A program made the translations under genes and the position numbers. From JBGQMW01 sp963769845 (GTDB taxonomy: Archaea; Thermoproteota; Bathyarchaeia; Bathyarchaeales; Bathycorpusculaceae), in NCBI GenBank assembly GCA_963769845.1, contig CAVYNL010000013.1:62001-126000 (forward strand): a stretch of DNA of 64,000 nucleotides, read 5' to 3'. The notes beneath the pieces were generated by a model. That model saw only the letters and a list, made by a program, of their open reading frames with translations, did not search any database and had not been told where the DNA came from. Numbering within the stretch: the stretch's first letter is position 1; every line of letters starts with the position of its first letter. Of the stretch, positions 26,549 through 35,035 are shown in pieces.

Positions 26549-27324
26549 GCCGAAAGCCAGGAACAGTCGTCTCGTGGATCTCTAAGCAGAATCAATGCAA
26601 AAACGAAGAGTACCGTTAGATCCACCAAGTAGTAGGCTCCTCCCCATCCCATCATGAAGTATGCAAGCACCGCAGCAGCTCCAATCGAGTATTTCATTGT
26701 TGAACCCATCGTTTTCTCTTCGTCGATGGCCCTCAGGAACAGAAAACTGAACAGCACCAGCGAAATGACACCTACTGTCTCTGTGTCAAAGAAACCTAAC
26801 GAATTCCTTTGAATCACCGCAGGATTCAGTGCGAGGAAAAGCGCTGCGAGCAACCCTACTGCCTTTCCTCCCATGTCTTTTCCTAGAAAGTACATGAAGA
26901 AAACGGCCAGTGTGCCCAAAATAACGGGGAGGAATGAACAGAAGCTCATCAAGTCAATGTTCACGCCGAGGGCTGTAACTATGTCATAGGCCACTGCTGC
27001 CGTCATTGGTAATGATGAAAGGGACGTGCCCATGTCAGTTCCATATGGGTACCAACGTTGCGTTTCAATCCAATGGGTCGGATAGTAAGGCGAGAATATG
27101 CCGTATTGTACCATATGGTTTGTGAGACTGTACTGGTAGTAGGGGTCAAACTCTCCAAGATGAAGCTGCCCGGTCTCCACTTCCCAACGTATGGGCAACA
27201 AGCGGACAGTAAACGCTACCAAGAGTATAAGAAGCAAGGCTGAAAAAACCATTATCGAGCTGTGATTTGCTTTCAAGCGAAGCTTCCCTAGATTGCTTCT
27301 GGACAGCACACTGGGTAACTTCAT
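26545..27324 (-). CDS. aglB: Oligosaccharyltransferase AglB/STT3, N-terminal part (frameshifted gene)
   Basis: AglB moves an oligosaccharide from a lipid carrier to Asn in NxS/T sequons outside the cell. This part has the first membrane helix, the GEFDPYYQY motif (metal-binding Asp) near residue 58, YPTHWIETQRWYPYGTDMG, NSLGFFDTETVG (second acidic motif) and helices up to LTVLFVFALILLRDP. Homology then jumps to the other frame; the break lies near 26572-26585 and requires one missing or two extra bases. The rejoined protein would be about 735 residues, within the family range. Many secreted proteins here carry NxS/T sites. Confidence 0.9.
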   Translation of the reverse strand: MKLPSVLSRSNLGKLRLKANHSSIMVFSALLLILLVAFTVRLLPIRWEVETGQLHLGEFDPYYQYSLTNHMVQYGIFSPYYPTHWIETQRWYPYGTDMGTSLSSLPMTAAVAYDIVTALGVNIDLMSFCSFLPVILGTLAVFFMYFLGKDMGGKAVGLLAALFLALNPAVIQRNSLGFFDTETVGVISLVLFSFLFLRAIDEEKTMGSTMKYSIGAAAVLAYFMMGWGGAYYLVDLTVLFVFALILLRDPRDDCSWLSA

Positions 27325-27533
27325 CTAATGTTTCATCTCTCTTACAGAGTTTATGGAAGTATTTTATTTTCCTTGCGGTCAAGGAACAGCTCGAGATGCT
27401 GTACGTGAAATGAGACGCAGTTATATACCTTTCCAAAATGAGCAATCGGGAACGGCAAAAAGTTTCGAGTCGGAAATCTACGGTGTCTTTCGCTTGAAAC
27501 CGTACTTTTCTGCGTCATAGAGAGGAAAAGCTG

Positions 27534-28619
27534 CTATTTTCCCGCTTGTGATTTTTCTCGTATCTTGATTCTTACAGGTTTTCCTTCTTGGGCTTGGGCT
27601 GCATCTACATAGCCCATTCCGATGCCGTATTTTAGCAGTGGTGAAAAAGTTCCGCTGGTCAACTGGCCGATCTTTTCACCGGTTTCCGCGAGTATTTCAT
27701 AGCCGGGGCGAGGAATTCCTGAGTCAAGCATTCTTATGCCAGCCCGTCGGCGTTTTGGCCCTTCAGTTTTCTGTTTTGCCAATGCTTCTCTTCCTATGAA
27801 TTTCTCTTTCTGAAGCTTTACAACGAAACCCAACGCTGCCTCCAGTGGAGTCGTGCTTTCGTCGATGTCGTTCCCGTACAGGCACAGGCCGGCTTCTAAC
27901 CTGAGGGTGTCTCTGGCTCCCAGGCCGCAGGGTTCTATTCCCAATTTCTTGCCTTTCTCAAGGATGGTGTTCCACAGCTTCACTGCGTTGTCAGGTTTTG
28001 TTAGCGGTGCGTTCCAGACAAATACTTCAAAACCGTCTTCACCAGTGTAGCCTGTACGCGCTAGGAAAACTTCCACGTCAGCCAAGCGTGCTTTGCCGCA
28101 TTTGAACCTGCCAATTGAGCTTAGGTCTTCAGTGCAGATCTGTTGCAGCGTTTTGGCGGCGTTTGGGCCTTGGACTGCGAACATTGCGACGTCGTCAGAA
28201 ACTTCTTCAACCTTGACCTTGTAGTTTTTTGAATGTTTGATCAGCCAGTTGTAGTCTTTTTCACGATTGCTGGCGTTTGGAATTAAGAGGAATTTCTCTT
28301 TCTCGATTCGATAAACCACGAAGTCGTCCAATATGCCCCCGCTTTCATTGCACATGACCGAATATTGTGCCGCATTTGGTTGCAGCGTCGAAACATCATT
28401 GGTGATAACATAGTTCAGGAACTGTTCAACGTCAGCCCCAGTGACAATCACTCTTCCCATGTGACTGATGTCGAAGATGCCGACACTGTTGCGCACCGCC
28501 AAATGTTCAGGGCTTATGTCTTTGTAGTAGAGGGGCATCTCGAACCCAGCGAAAGCCGTCATTTTCGCGATTCTTGAGTGCACTTCATAGAGCTGGGTTC
28601 GACGGTTCTTCTCAGCCAA
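27534..28619 (-). CDS. gcvT: Aminomethyltransferase (glycine cleavage T protein)
   Basis: GcvT releases ammonia from the aminomethyl-lipoyl H protein and passes the methylene to a tetrahydrofolate or tetrahydromethanopterin. The 361-residue protein shows FAGFEMPLYYKDISPEHLAV, VGIFDISHMGRV, NDVSTLQPNAAQYSVMCN, GGILDDFVVYR, ARTGYTGEDGFEVFV and ARDTLRLEAGLCLYGNDID, all standard. TTG is the start, with GAGGA seven bases upstream. No other glycine-cleavage gene is in the window. A small zinc ribbon gene lies 21 bases upstream in the same direction. Confidence 0.95.
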   Translation of the reverse strand: MAEKNRRTQLYEVHSRIAKMTAFAGFEMPLYYKDISPEHLAVRNSVGIFDISHMGRVIVTGADVEQFLNYVITNDVSTLQPNAAQYSVMCNESGGILDDFVVYRIEKEKFLLIPNASNREKDYNWLIKHSKNYKVKVEEVSDDVAMFAVQGPNAAKTLQQICTEDLSSIGRFKCGKARLADVEVFLARTGYTGEDGFEVFVWNAPLTKPDNAVKLWNTILEKGKKLGIEPCGLGARDTLRLEAGLCLYGNDIDESTTPLEAALGFVVKLQKEKFIGREALAKQKTEGPKRRRAGIRMLDSGIPRPGYEILAETGEKIGQLTSGTFSPLLKYGIGMGYVDAAQAQEGKPVRIKIREKSQAGK

Positions 28620-28640
28620 GTCTGCTTCCTCAGCATTCGG

Positions 28641-28805
28641 TCATCTTGCTGGCTTAACGTTCACGTCTACAGGTATGAAAGAAAGCTTCTTTCCACATTT
28701 CGGGCATTTTCCTTCGTGCTCGTGTATAATCTCGTCCGGGGGCCTAAGTTCAGCGCCATCATACAGAATATGGCCACATCCCTGACAAGTAACATGCTGA
28801 GGCAT
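28641..28805 (-). CDS. Small zinc-ribbon protein upstream of gcvT
   Basis: This frame encodes 54 residues with two cysteine pairs, CQGCGH (residue 7) and CPKCGK (residue 34), flanking an acidic/histidine segment, and ends with FIPVDVNVKPAR. A GGAAGGG ribosome site precedes the ATG. It resembles the many single zinc-ribbon proteins of archaea with no assigned role. It is likely co-transcribed with gcvT. Confidence 0.75.
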   Translation of the reverse strand: MPQHVTCQGCGHILYDGAELRPPDEIIHEHEGKCPKCGKKLSFIPVDVNVKPAR

Positions 28806-29076
28806 ATCCCTTCCACCCAACCTGCCAATGACTCAACAAAGCATCCCTGATCTATTTATCGGTTACTAGAGCGGCCCCCGCTATAATACGATCGCTCTAT
28901 TATCTAGCGCGCGTCACTGTTCCACACATATTGATTCATACTCTTCTTTCCGTTTCAAGCTGGTTCTGCGATCTACCTGCGCTGAACCCGAATCCTAGTC
29001 CTCTTGAGTAATGCCGGGTGAATCTCACGGTGCGAGCAAGACTCAAATAGCGATTAGTTGATACGTGGGTCTGTCT

Positions 29077-31170
29077 ATGCAGAAATACACGCTCATCGTC
29101 ACAGAGAAGCCTGATGCCGCTCGACGTATAGCTCTGGCTGTAGATAAACAGCACAAAGCGGCTAGAATAAACGTTGACGGTGTCCCTTGCTACGCTGCTG
29201 ATCATAACGGGAGAATAGTCGTGGTTCCCGCTTTGGGGCATTTGTACACGGTAACCGGAGAAAGAAGCGGGAGGGATTTTTACCCCATCTTTGCCCTCAG
29301 GTGGGTGCCGCGGTTCGTGGCTGAAAGAGGCGCAGGACGAATTCGCGTCTGGCTCAATTCCATCTCGAAGCTGGCAAGAGACGCCTGCTCTTTCGTAGAC
29401 GCGTGCGACTATGACGTCGAAGGAAGTATAATCGGTTACTCGATAATGAAATACGCTTGTGGAAACAAGGAGAGGCTGTCTAAACGGATGAAGTACTCCG
29501 CGCTTACTGAAGAGGAACTTGAAAAATCATACGCTGAGCTGTTGCCAAGCCTCGACTTTGCTCAGATTGAAGCTGGAAGGACTAGGCACGAAGTTGACTG
29601 GCTATACGGAATAAACCTCTCCAGAGCCTTAACGCTCGCGGCAAAGAATGCGAGCGGAAGATATTGGACACTGAGCACAGGAAGGGTGCAGGGGCCAGTG
29701 TTAATGTTTCTCGGGGCAAGAGAAGTGTCGATCAAGTGCTTTGTCCCTACGCCTTATTGGGAAATGAAAGCTCAGTTCGAATCGGGTGGTCGAATTTGCG
29801 AAGCTTGGCACGAGAAAACGATCAAAACGAAGGCAGAGGCAGAAACACTGTACAATGAATGCCTCCTGAAGACTGGCCAGATTGAGAAGGTCGCAACTAC
29901 TCAGTATTTGCAGTTCCCGCCGTTTCCGTTTGATTTGGGCACATTGCAGGGCGAAGCTTACTCTCTGTTCGGATACACGCCGAAACGTACACTGGACACG
30001 GCCCAGCGGTTGTACCTAGACGCCTTGATTTCCTATCCCAGAACAAGCAGCCAGAAGCTACCTCCGACTATAGATTATCGGGCAATTCTTCGATACCTGA
30101 ACAGGCTTCATTGTTACAAGAGTCTAACCGCAGAGCTCCTTGCCCTGCCGAGTCTGAAGCCTAGAGAGGGGGGAAGGGACGACCCTGCTCACCCAGCTAT
30201 TTATCCGACAGGCACTCTGCCCGGACGTTCCTTGACAGTGCCTGAAGGGAAGATCTTGGACCTTGTGATACGACGTTTTATGGCGGTTTTCAGCACTTCA
30301 GCAGTCGTACAGGCTGTGAAAGTACACATAAAGGTGGGCAGTCACTTGTTTTTCTTGACTGGAAGAACGGTACTCACAACAGGTTGGCAGAAATTCTACG
30401 AACCCTACGTCCACTCGGAAGAAGTTCTGCTCCCTCCTCTACACAAAGGACAGAAGGTCAACATTAAAAGAGTCCTGTTGTTGGACAAGTTTACCCAACC
30501 ACCGAGCAGATACAATCCTGGAAGCCTATTGAGAAAGATGGAAGAAATCCAGATCGGAACAAAATCAACGAGGGCAGATGTCCTTCAAACACTCTATGAC
30601 CGAAAGTACGCAAGAAATGAGAGAATCGAGATGACCGACCTTGGCTTCGAAGTTCTTGAGACCTTGACGAGCTATTGTCCAGAGGTTGTTTCAGTTGGAC
30701 TCACGAGAGAGCTTGAAGAAAGAATGGAAGGGATTCAGGCACATGGCGAAACAAGAGAAAATGTTCTTGACAACGTCGTGAATATCCTCAAGCCTGCTTT
30801 GGAACAACTCAAGATAAATGAGAAAAGCATCGGCGAAAGACTGAGCAGTGCAATGGTAAAAGGAAAGCTTGAAGAAAGAATCGTGGGTTCCTGCCCTGTG
30901 TGCGAGACGGGGAAGCTCATGATTCTGCGTTCCAAGAAGACTGGCAAGCAGTTCATTGGATGTAGCAATTACTTCAAAGGCCAGTGTAGCACTTCTTTTG
31001 CACTCCCGCAGTCGAGCCTCGTCAGTGTGACGGGCAAAGGGTGTAAGCATTGTGGATGGCCGGTCGTTCAAGTATGCGCCAGAGGAAGGCGTGCTTGGAT
31101 GCTCTGCTTCAACCCAGAGTGTCCGACAAGAAGGAGGAGGAGACAGGCTGGACTGCAAAATATGCCATAG
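29077..31170 (+). CDS. topA: DNA topoisomerase IA (archaeal TopA / topoisomerase III type)
   Basis: This type IA enzyme relaxes negative supercoils and decatenates single-stranded regions. It has the Toprim domain (TLIVTEKPDAARRIALAV ... DACDYDVEGSIIGYS), the IEAGRTRHEVDWLYGINLSR region, and the active-site tyrosine in LISYPRTSSQKLP near residue 320. Two C-terminal zinc fingers follow (CPVCETGKLM ... FIGCSNYFKGQC, and CKHCGWP ... CFNPECP). No reverse-gyrase helicase domain is present, which gives no sign of hyperthermophily. I prefer ATG 29077 to the GTG at 29065. The next gene starts inside its 3' end. Confidence 0.93.
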   Translation: MQKYTLIVTEKPDAARRIALAVDKQHKAARINVDGVPCYAADHNGRIVVVPALGHLYTVTGERSGRDFYPIFALRWVPRFVAERGAGRIRVWLNSISKLARDACSFVDACDYDVEGSIIGYSIMKYACGNKERLSKRMKYSALTEEELEKSYAELLPSLDFAQIEAGRTRHEVDWLYGINLSRALTLAAKNASGRYWTLSTGRVQGPVLMFLGAREVSIKCFVPTPYWEMKAQFESGGRICEAWHEKTIKTKAEAETLYNECLLKTGQIEKVATTQYLQFPPFPFDLGTLQGEAYSLFGYTPKRTLDTAQRLYLDALISYPRTSSQKLPPTIDYRAILRYLNRLHCYKSLTAELLALPSLKPREGGRDDPAHPAIYPTGTLPGRSLTVPEGKILDLVIRRFMAVFSTSAVVQAVKVHIKVGSHLFFLTGRTVLTTGWQKFYEPYVHSEEVLLPPLHKGQKVNIKRVLLLDKFTQPPSRYNPGSLLRKMEEIQIGTKSTRADVLQTLYDRKYARNERIEMTDLGFEVLETLTSYCPEVVSVGLTRELEERMEGIQAHGETRENVLDNVVNILKPALEQLKINEKSIGERLSSAMVKGKLEERIVGSCPVCETGKLMILRSKKTGKQFIGCSNYFKGQCSTSFALPQSSLVSVTGKGCKHCGWPVVQVCARGRRAWMLCFNPECPTRRRRRQAGLQNMP

Positions 31171-31381
31171 GGAGGCTGAAAAAGCCGGGTATTGCAGACT
31201 GCATGCTAAAGCGTATCGAACCGTCGTCAAGAACTATGCTCTTTGGAAGAAAGCACTTGGAATCCCTTGGAAAGAGTATTTAAGTGAGATTACCAAGAAT
31301 TCACTAACAGGAGAATGGTCAAAAGAAGTAGCCAAGTATCTGGAAAAAAATGGAGACAAAAACAATGTCAAAATCGGTTAA
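31148..31381 (+). CDS. Small zinc-finger protein overlapping topA, probable CTG start
   Basis: The frame reads DCKICHREAEKAGYCRLHAKAY, then WKKALGIPWKEYLSEI and TGEWSKEVAKYLEKNGD, in total 77 residues. The CxxC...C..H cluster looks like a zinc finger; I believe it is a small conserved archaeal family found after topA. No ATG, GTG or TTG is well placed. The in-frame CTG at 31148 follows GGAGGAGGAG (31133-31142) by five bases, an ideal ribosome site. The longer frame from ATG 31052 lies in topA and encodes noise before the CxxC. Function is unknown. Confidence 0.65.
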   Translation: MDCKICHREAEKAGYCRLHAKAYRTVVKNYALWKKALGIPWKEYLSEITKNSLTGEWSKEVAKYLEKNGDKNNVKIG

Positions 31382-31784
31382 AAGGGGCATCTCGTCACTG
31401 TCCTTTTCAATGAATAGGCTTTATCGTGCAATAACCACTGCAAAACCATCAAGCTTTGTTGTTGGAGTCCTTGCCATCTCTGTCGCGGTTTTCTTTTTCG
31501 GAGGGGGCTTGTATGACCTGATAATGAAGCCATTGCCCGCGGTCTACTATGGTGGTCGCTTTCTGTTTCTCTATCCTCAACTCACTGAACAGTTCATCAG
31601 TGATAGCATCGTTGCCATGACAATCTATGCTCTCGGCATAATCGGCATGATAGCAGTGTATCAAAGCACGAAATACGTTTACAAACCAAGGCAAGCCTAC
31701 ATGATGCTCATAATAGGCTTTGCTCTTGTATTCATGGCCTACATATTCCTCGAAGAGACTATACGAATCAAACTTGGCCAGTGA
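31350..31784 (+). CDS. Small membrane protein with three helices
   Basis: The 144-residue protein has a basic N-terminus, then helices near residues 38-58 (VVGVLAISVAVFFFGGGLYD), 85-103 (IVAMTIYALGIIGMIAVY) and 116-135 (YMMLIIGFALVFMAYIFLEE). The arrangement of a first helix, an external loop and a closing pair resembles small subunits that accompany oligosaccharyltransferases, but this is a topology impression only. It overlaps the preceding small gene by 32 bases and belongs to the topA operon by position. Confidence 0.65.
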   Translation: METKTMSKSVKRGISSLSFSMNRLYRAITTAKPSSFVVGVLAISVAVFFFGGGLYDLIMKPLPAVYYGGRFLFLYPQLTEQFISDSIVAMTIYALGIIGMIAVYQSTKYVYKPRQAYMMLIIGFALVFMAYIFLEETIRIKLGQ

Positions 31785-31786
31785 GT

Positions 31787-32287
31787 TCACCAAGGATTAT
31801 TCTTAAGTCCCAACTTGTACGCGGCATAGTTCATCAGGAAATGAATAGGCGGAGTTATGATCAGAACTGTCACTGCAAGCTCCAGCGATAACATGTACGG
31901 AAACGATGGCAACGAGAACGCGAGGGCACCGACGATAAAGTCGAGTTGGTCCACAACTGGGAGAGAGCCTCCAGGCCGGATGTCAAGTCTTCTCTTCAAG
32001 AATGCGCCAATCAAATCCCCGACTAGCGCGCCTAGCGTTGTCACTAGACCGAAAAGAAAAGGATAGTTGAAAACAACGCTCTCAACCAATCCGACGAATG
32101 TACCAACGATCAGGCCGGCGAAGAATCCTCTGAATGTCTTGTTCTTCCCGAAGACAGGTTTTCCGTCACGCAGTTTTCTCCCGAGGTCCATTGGAAGCCC
32201 TCCGCCGGCCAGAACAGGTGCACCGTTAGCGCAATAAGCTGGAAATATGAATTTCAACGCTTCACCAACCAGTTTCGCTATATCCAT
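31787..32287 (-). CDS. carS: CDP-2,3-bis-(O-geranylgeranyl)-sn-glycerol synthase
   Basis: CarS activates the archaeal ether-lipid core DGGGP with CTP to make CDP-archaeol. The 166-residue protein has about five helices and the family motifs FIFPAYCANGAPVLAGGG, GRKLRDGKPVFGKNKTFRGF, LVGDLIGAFLKRRLDIRPG, LPVVDQLDFIVGAL and a C-terminal PPIHFLMNYAAYKLGLKNNPW-type ending. It is complete and of normal length. It lies just downstream of radB on the same strand (22-base gap). Confidence 0.95.
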   Translation of the reverse strand: MDIAKLVGEALKFIFPAYCANGAPVLAGGGLPMDLGRKLRDGKPVFGKNKTFRGFFAGLIVGTFVGLVESVVFNYPFLFGLVTTLGALVGDLIGAFLKRRLDIRPGGSLPVVDQLDFIVGALAFSLPSFPYMLSLELAVTVLIITPPIHFLMNYAAYKLGLKNNPW

Positions 32288-32309
32288 TCGTACAACACCA
32301 TGAATGAGT

Positions 32310-33005
32310 TCAATGCTCGCAGATTCCTTTTTCTTCTATTCTCAGGTCGAAGTTTCGAGGGGGCAGCTTAAACGAGTTTTTCTCCAATTCCAGTCTAGTT
32401 GTCCTTGAGTCTCCGGTAGGCTTCAAAGCGATTACGGTATCTGCCCAGAACTTAAGAACCCTTGTGGCTACGGGTTCCACGCTTACGGGAACATCGTTCA
32501 AAACACTGTGCACTTGACTGGAAATCAAGACCGCAACTTTGCTTGTTCTTGCGGTTTGGGCTAACACTGCAAGTTGCCTGTTCAGTTCGCGGTTGAACTC
32601 GAACGTTTTTGCTGAGTGCTCAGCGATTCTTAGGCGATAAAGCGAGGTGAAAGTGTCAAACACCACAAGGCCAACATTGTTCGTAATGTAATCAGTCAAC
32701 TGGTCTATAACCATCGCCTGTTCTTGAAAGGTGGCAGGCTTCATGAGCACGATCAATTCGGCTATTTTCTCAAACTGGTTGGAAGCGATTTGGGAAAGCC
32801 TTCGGACCGAGAACTTGCCGTCGCAGTCTACAAACAGGGTTTTGCAGCCCTGTTTTGAACAGTTTACTGCGCATTGTACTAGCAATGTCGTCTTGCCGGT
32901 CTCAGGTTCGCCGTACACCAGAGTGACGCTGCCTGAGGGGATTCCGCCTTTTAGGTAGTCGTCAACAGATCTGCAGCCTGTAGGAATGTTACTCAGCACG
33001 TTCAT
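32310..33005 (-). CDS. radB: RadB-like recombination protein
   Basis: RadB is the archaeal RadA paralogue that assists homologous recombination. The 231-residue protein consists only of the ATPase core: IPTGCRSVDDYLKGGIPSG, Walker A GEPETGKTTL, LFVDCDGKFSVRRL and Walker B GLVVFDTFTSLYR, with FNRELNRQLAVLAQTARTS after it. The N-terminal DNA-binding domain of RadA is absent, as expected. ATG 33005 fits homologues; the longer frame adds 25 residues that overlap the divergent promoter. A divergent RuvC-like gene starts 77 bases away. Confidence 0.88.
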   Translation of the reverse strand: MNVLSNIPTGCRSVDDYLKGGIPSGSVTLVYGEPETGKTTLLVQCAVNCSKQGCKTLFVDCDGKFSVRRLSQIASNQFEKIAELIVLMKPATFQEQAMVIDQLTDYITNNVGLVVFDTFTSLYRLRIAEHSAKTFEFNRELNRQLAVLAQTARTSKVAVLISSQVHSVLNDVPVSVEPVATRVLKFWADTVIALKPTGDSRTTRLELEKNSFKLPPRNFDLRIEEKGICEH

Positions 33006-33081
33006 GCACTCAACAGATATAAGCCTCAAAATTAATAATTTGTCCTGCGTTGGAACATTCTGCCGTGTACAGGACAACACT

Positions 33082-33735
33082 ATGAAAGCAAAAATAGCCC
33101 TTGCGACTGTATCTGGGAAGGCTTACTATCTGATTGTCAAGGAGCTAAAGAGAAAGAATCTGCCTTTTCTAAGCTTGACTCCAGGCGAGCCAGTCCCCAT
33201 AGAGGTAGAAGTTGTCATAACAACGCAGGATGAGATGCAATTGGTCAACCACAAGAGGCTGCTGGTCTACAAAGACGGCGTCAGTGTAGAATCGTTGGTC
33301 AACGAGGCGTCTAAAATTGCAGCCGGAAAGGAATATTTTGACAAAGTCATAGTAGGCATTGACCCAGGTGATGTGGTTGGAATTGCGGTTCTGGCAGATG
33401 GAAGGGTCATCGAGACTGCGAACTGTTTCAGTATCAAGGAAACGCTGGACGAGATTGTGGGCGTGCTCAAGGGACTCGAAAACGTCCGCTTGGCTTCTGT
33501 CTCAGTGAAAGTTGGTGATGGAGTGCCAAGTCACAAAGAAAACCTTTTACGTACCTTGGACAAAGCTTTACCTCCGAACGTAGTGTTAGAAAGCGTAGGT
33601 GAAGCCGGAACTAGCCGTTACTTGAGTGAAGCAAAACATAGAAGAGGTTTGAGGGACATCGTTTCAGCAATACAAATAGCCGGAAGAAGTGGTCAGAGAT
33701 TCCCGCGGAGAAAAACAGATGAAGCGAACTGTTGA
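33082..33735 (+). CDS. RuvC/RNase H-fold protein divergent from radB
   Basis: The 217-residue protein has an N-terminal beta-rich segment, then at residue 90 an RNase H-like core: KVIVGIDPGDVVGIAVLADG (first catalytic Asp), a helix, LASVSVKVGDG, VVLESVGEAG (acidic residue) and RGLRDIVSAIQIA (last Asp). This is the RuvC-type order, so it could be a structure-specific nuclease or Holliday-junction resolvase. The neighbouring radB fits that idea. It overlaps the Grc3-like gene by 17 bases. I cannot name the family beyond the fold. Confidence 0.65.
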   Translation: MKAKIALATVSGKAYYLIVKELKRKNLPFLSLTPGEPVPIEVEVVITTQDEMQLVNHKRLLVYKDGVSVESLVNEASKIAAGKEYFDKVIVGIDPGDVVGIAVLADGRVIETANCFSIKETLDEIVGVLKGLENVRLASVSVKVGDGVPSHKENLLRTLDKALPPNVVLESVGEAGTSRYLSEAKHRRGLRDIVSAIQIAGRSGQRFPRRKTDEANC

Positions 33736-35035
33736 AAAGAACAAGACTCTGCTAGTGGACGGACCGGCGTCTGTGGTGCTTGTATCAGGGAAAGCTGAGG
33801 CCTTCGGTGCTACGATGACCACGGCGGGCAGGGTGGTCATACGCGAAGGAAAAAGGCTGCCTTTTGCAGTGCGGGAGACAGCCACTTTCGACATTTCATT
33901 GGGAGAGAATGCTGCGGCGGAAGAAGTTGACGGGGACACGGTCCCTCCATCGTGGACTACTTCCTGTGAGGAGCTCATGAGGATTACCGCCAAACCTGTC
34001 GTTGCGCTTGTGTTGGGAGCGGTTGACTCGGGGAAATCGAGCTTTTGCACCTATCTGGCGAACAAGGCGCTTGCGGAAAAAAGGAAAGTCGCCATTGTTG
34101 ACGGAGACTTGGGTCAATCCGACATCGGCCCTCCTTGCACTGTGGCGTACAATCAGATTTCGAAACCAATCACTGACCTGTTCAACCTTCAAGCAAGAAA
34201 CGCCATCTTTGTCGGAGTCACGTCCCCCAGCAGGGTCACGAGCAAAGTTATCGAAGCATTACTTGCGCTGGAGAAGGAATCATTAACTGGTAACCCCGGC
34301 CTAGTGATCGTGAATACGGACGGCTGGGTCGAAGGAGAATGTGCTACTAATTACAAGCTTGAGCTAGTGAAGGCGCTTGGACCGCAAATCATCTTCTGCA
34401 TCCAACAGAAGGACGAATTGGTACCTGTGTGTAATGCACTTGGAGACGTTCACAAAATCATGGTTGAATCTCCTCAAACTATCAGGCAAAGAGACACCGA
34501 AAAACGCAAGAACCTAAGAGAGTTGGGGTACATCAAGTACCTGAAGGGTTCAAAGGTGCAATCGCTTTCCTTGGGGTGGGTCAAGGTCGAGGGAAGCGAG
34601 CTTTTCGGCTTGTGTCAGACGCATCCGGGCACGAGGCAGGCAAGTAAGATTTACAGCCTTTTGGGAATGAAACCCTTGCATGTTGCTGAACTCAACGATA
34701 GAATCTGTGTGGTCATCGGCAGAAGACGCTGGATCGAAGGAGACCGCATAAAGAACCTTGAAGAATTCACCAAGAAGAAAGTCGTTGTGACACGGAAGGG
34801 GGAGGAGGAAGGAGTATTTGCCGGCCTGTACAACACGGGCAGGAAATTCCTCGGAGTGGGTGTCCTGCAGGAGATCGATTACCTCAGAAACAGCTTGAAG
34901 GTCTGCACACCTGTCTCAGGAGAAATCGGTACACTTGTATTGGGAAATGTCAAGCTAGACCGAAATATGAAGGAGCTTCCTGCCGTTGCTGACGAGAACG
35001 CTGCAGATTTCGCTTCCTTCAAGAAGCTTTTTTGA
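33719..35035 (+). CDS. Polynucleotide 5'-hydroxyl kinase, Grc3/Clp1 family
   Basis: This enzyme phosphorylates 5'-OH ends of RNA or DNA. The 438-residue protein has an N-terminal beta domain (LLVDGPASVVLVSGKAEAFG), a P-loop kinase core with GAVDSGKSSFCTYLAN, VAIVDGDLGQSDIGPP (Walker B) and FVGVTSPSR (lid region), and a C-terminal beta domain. The ATG at 33719 has GGAG seven bases upstream. Its 3' end overlaps the convergent XPD gene by 17 bases. Such kinases act on cleaved RNAs, including tRNA halves in other systems; involvement in splicing here is speculative. Confidence 0.88.
   Translation: MKRTVEKNKTLLVDGPASVVLVSGKAEAFGATMTTAGRVVIREGKRLPFAVRETATFDISLGENAAAEEVDGDTVPPSWTTSCEELMRITAKPVVALVLGAVDSGKSSFCTYLANKALAEKRKVAIVDGDLGQSDIGPPCTVAYNQISKPITDLFNLQARNAIFVGVTSPSRVTSKVIEALLALEKESLTGNPGLVIVNTDGWVEGECATNYKLELVKALGPQIIFCIQQKDELVPVCNALGDVHKIMVESPQTIRQRDTEKRKNLRELGYIKYLKGSKVQSLSLGWVKVEGSELFGLCQTHPGTRQASKIYSLLGMKPLHVAELNDRICVVIGRRRWIEGDRIKNLEEFTKKKVVVTRKGEEEGVFAGLYNTGRKFLGVGVLQEIDYLRNSLKVCTPVSGEIGTLVLGNVKLDRNMKELPAVADENAADFASFKKLF

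Noticed and set aside
31052..31147. ATG at 31052 as start of the gene following topA
   Set aside because: The extra 32 residues are an alternate reading of the topA zinc-finger region without conservation features; a ribosome site points to 31148.
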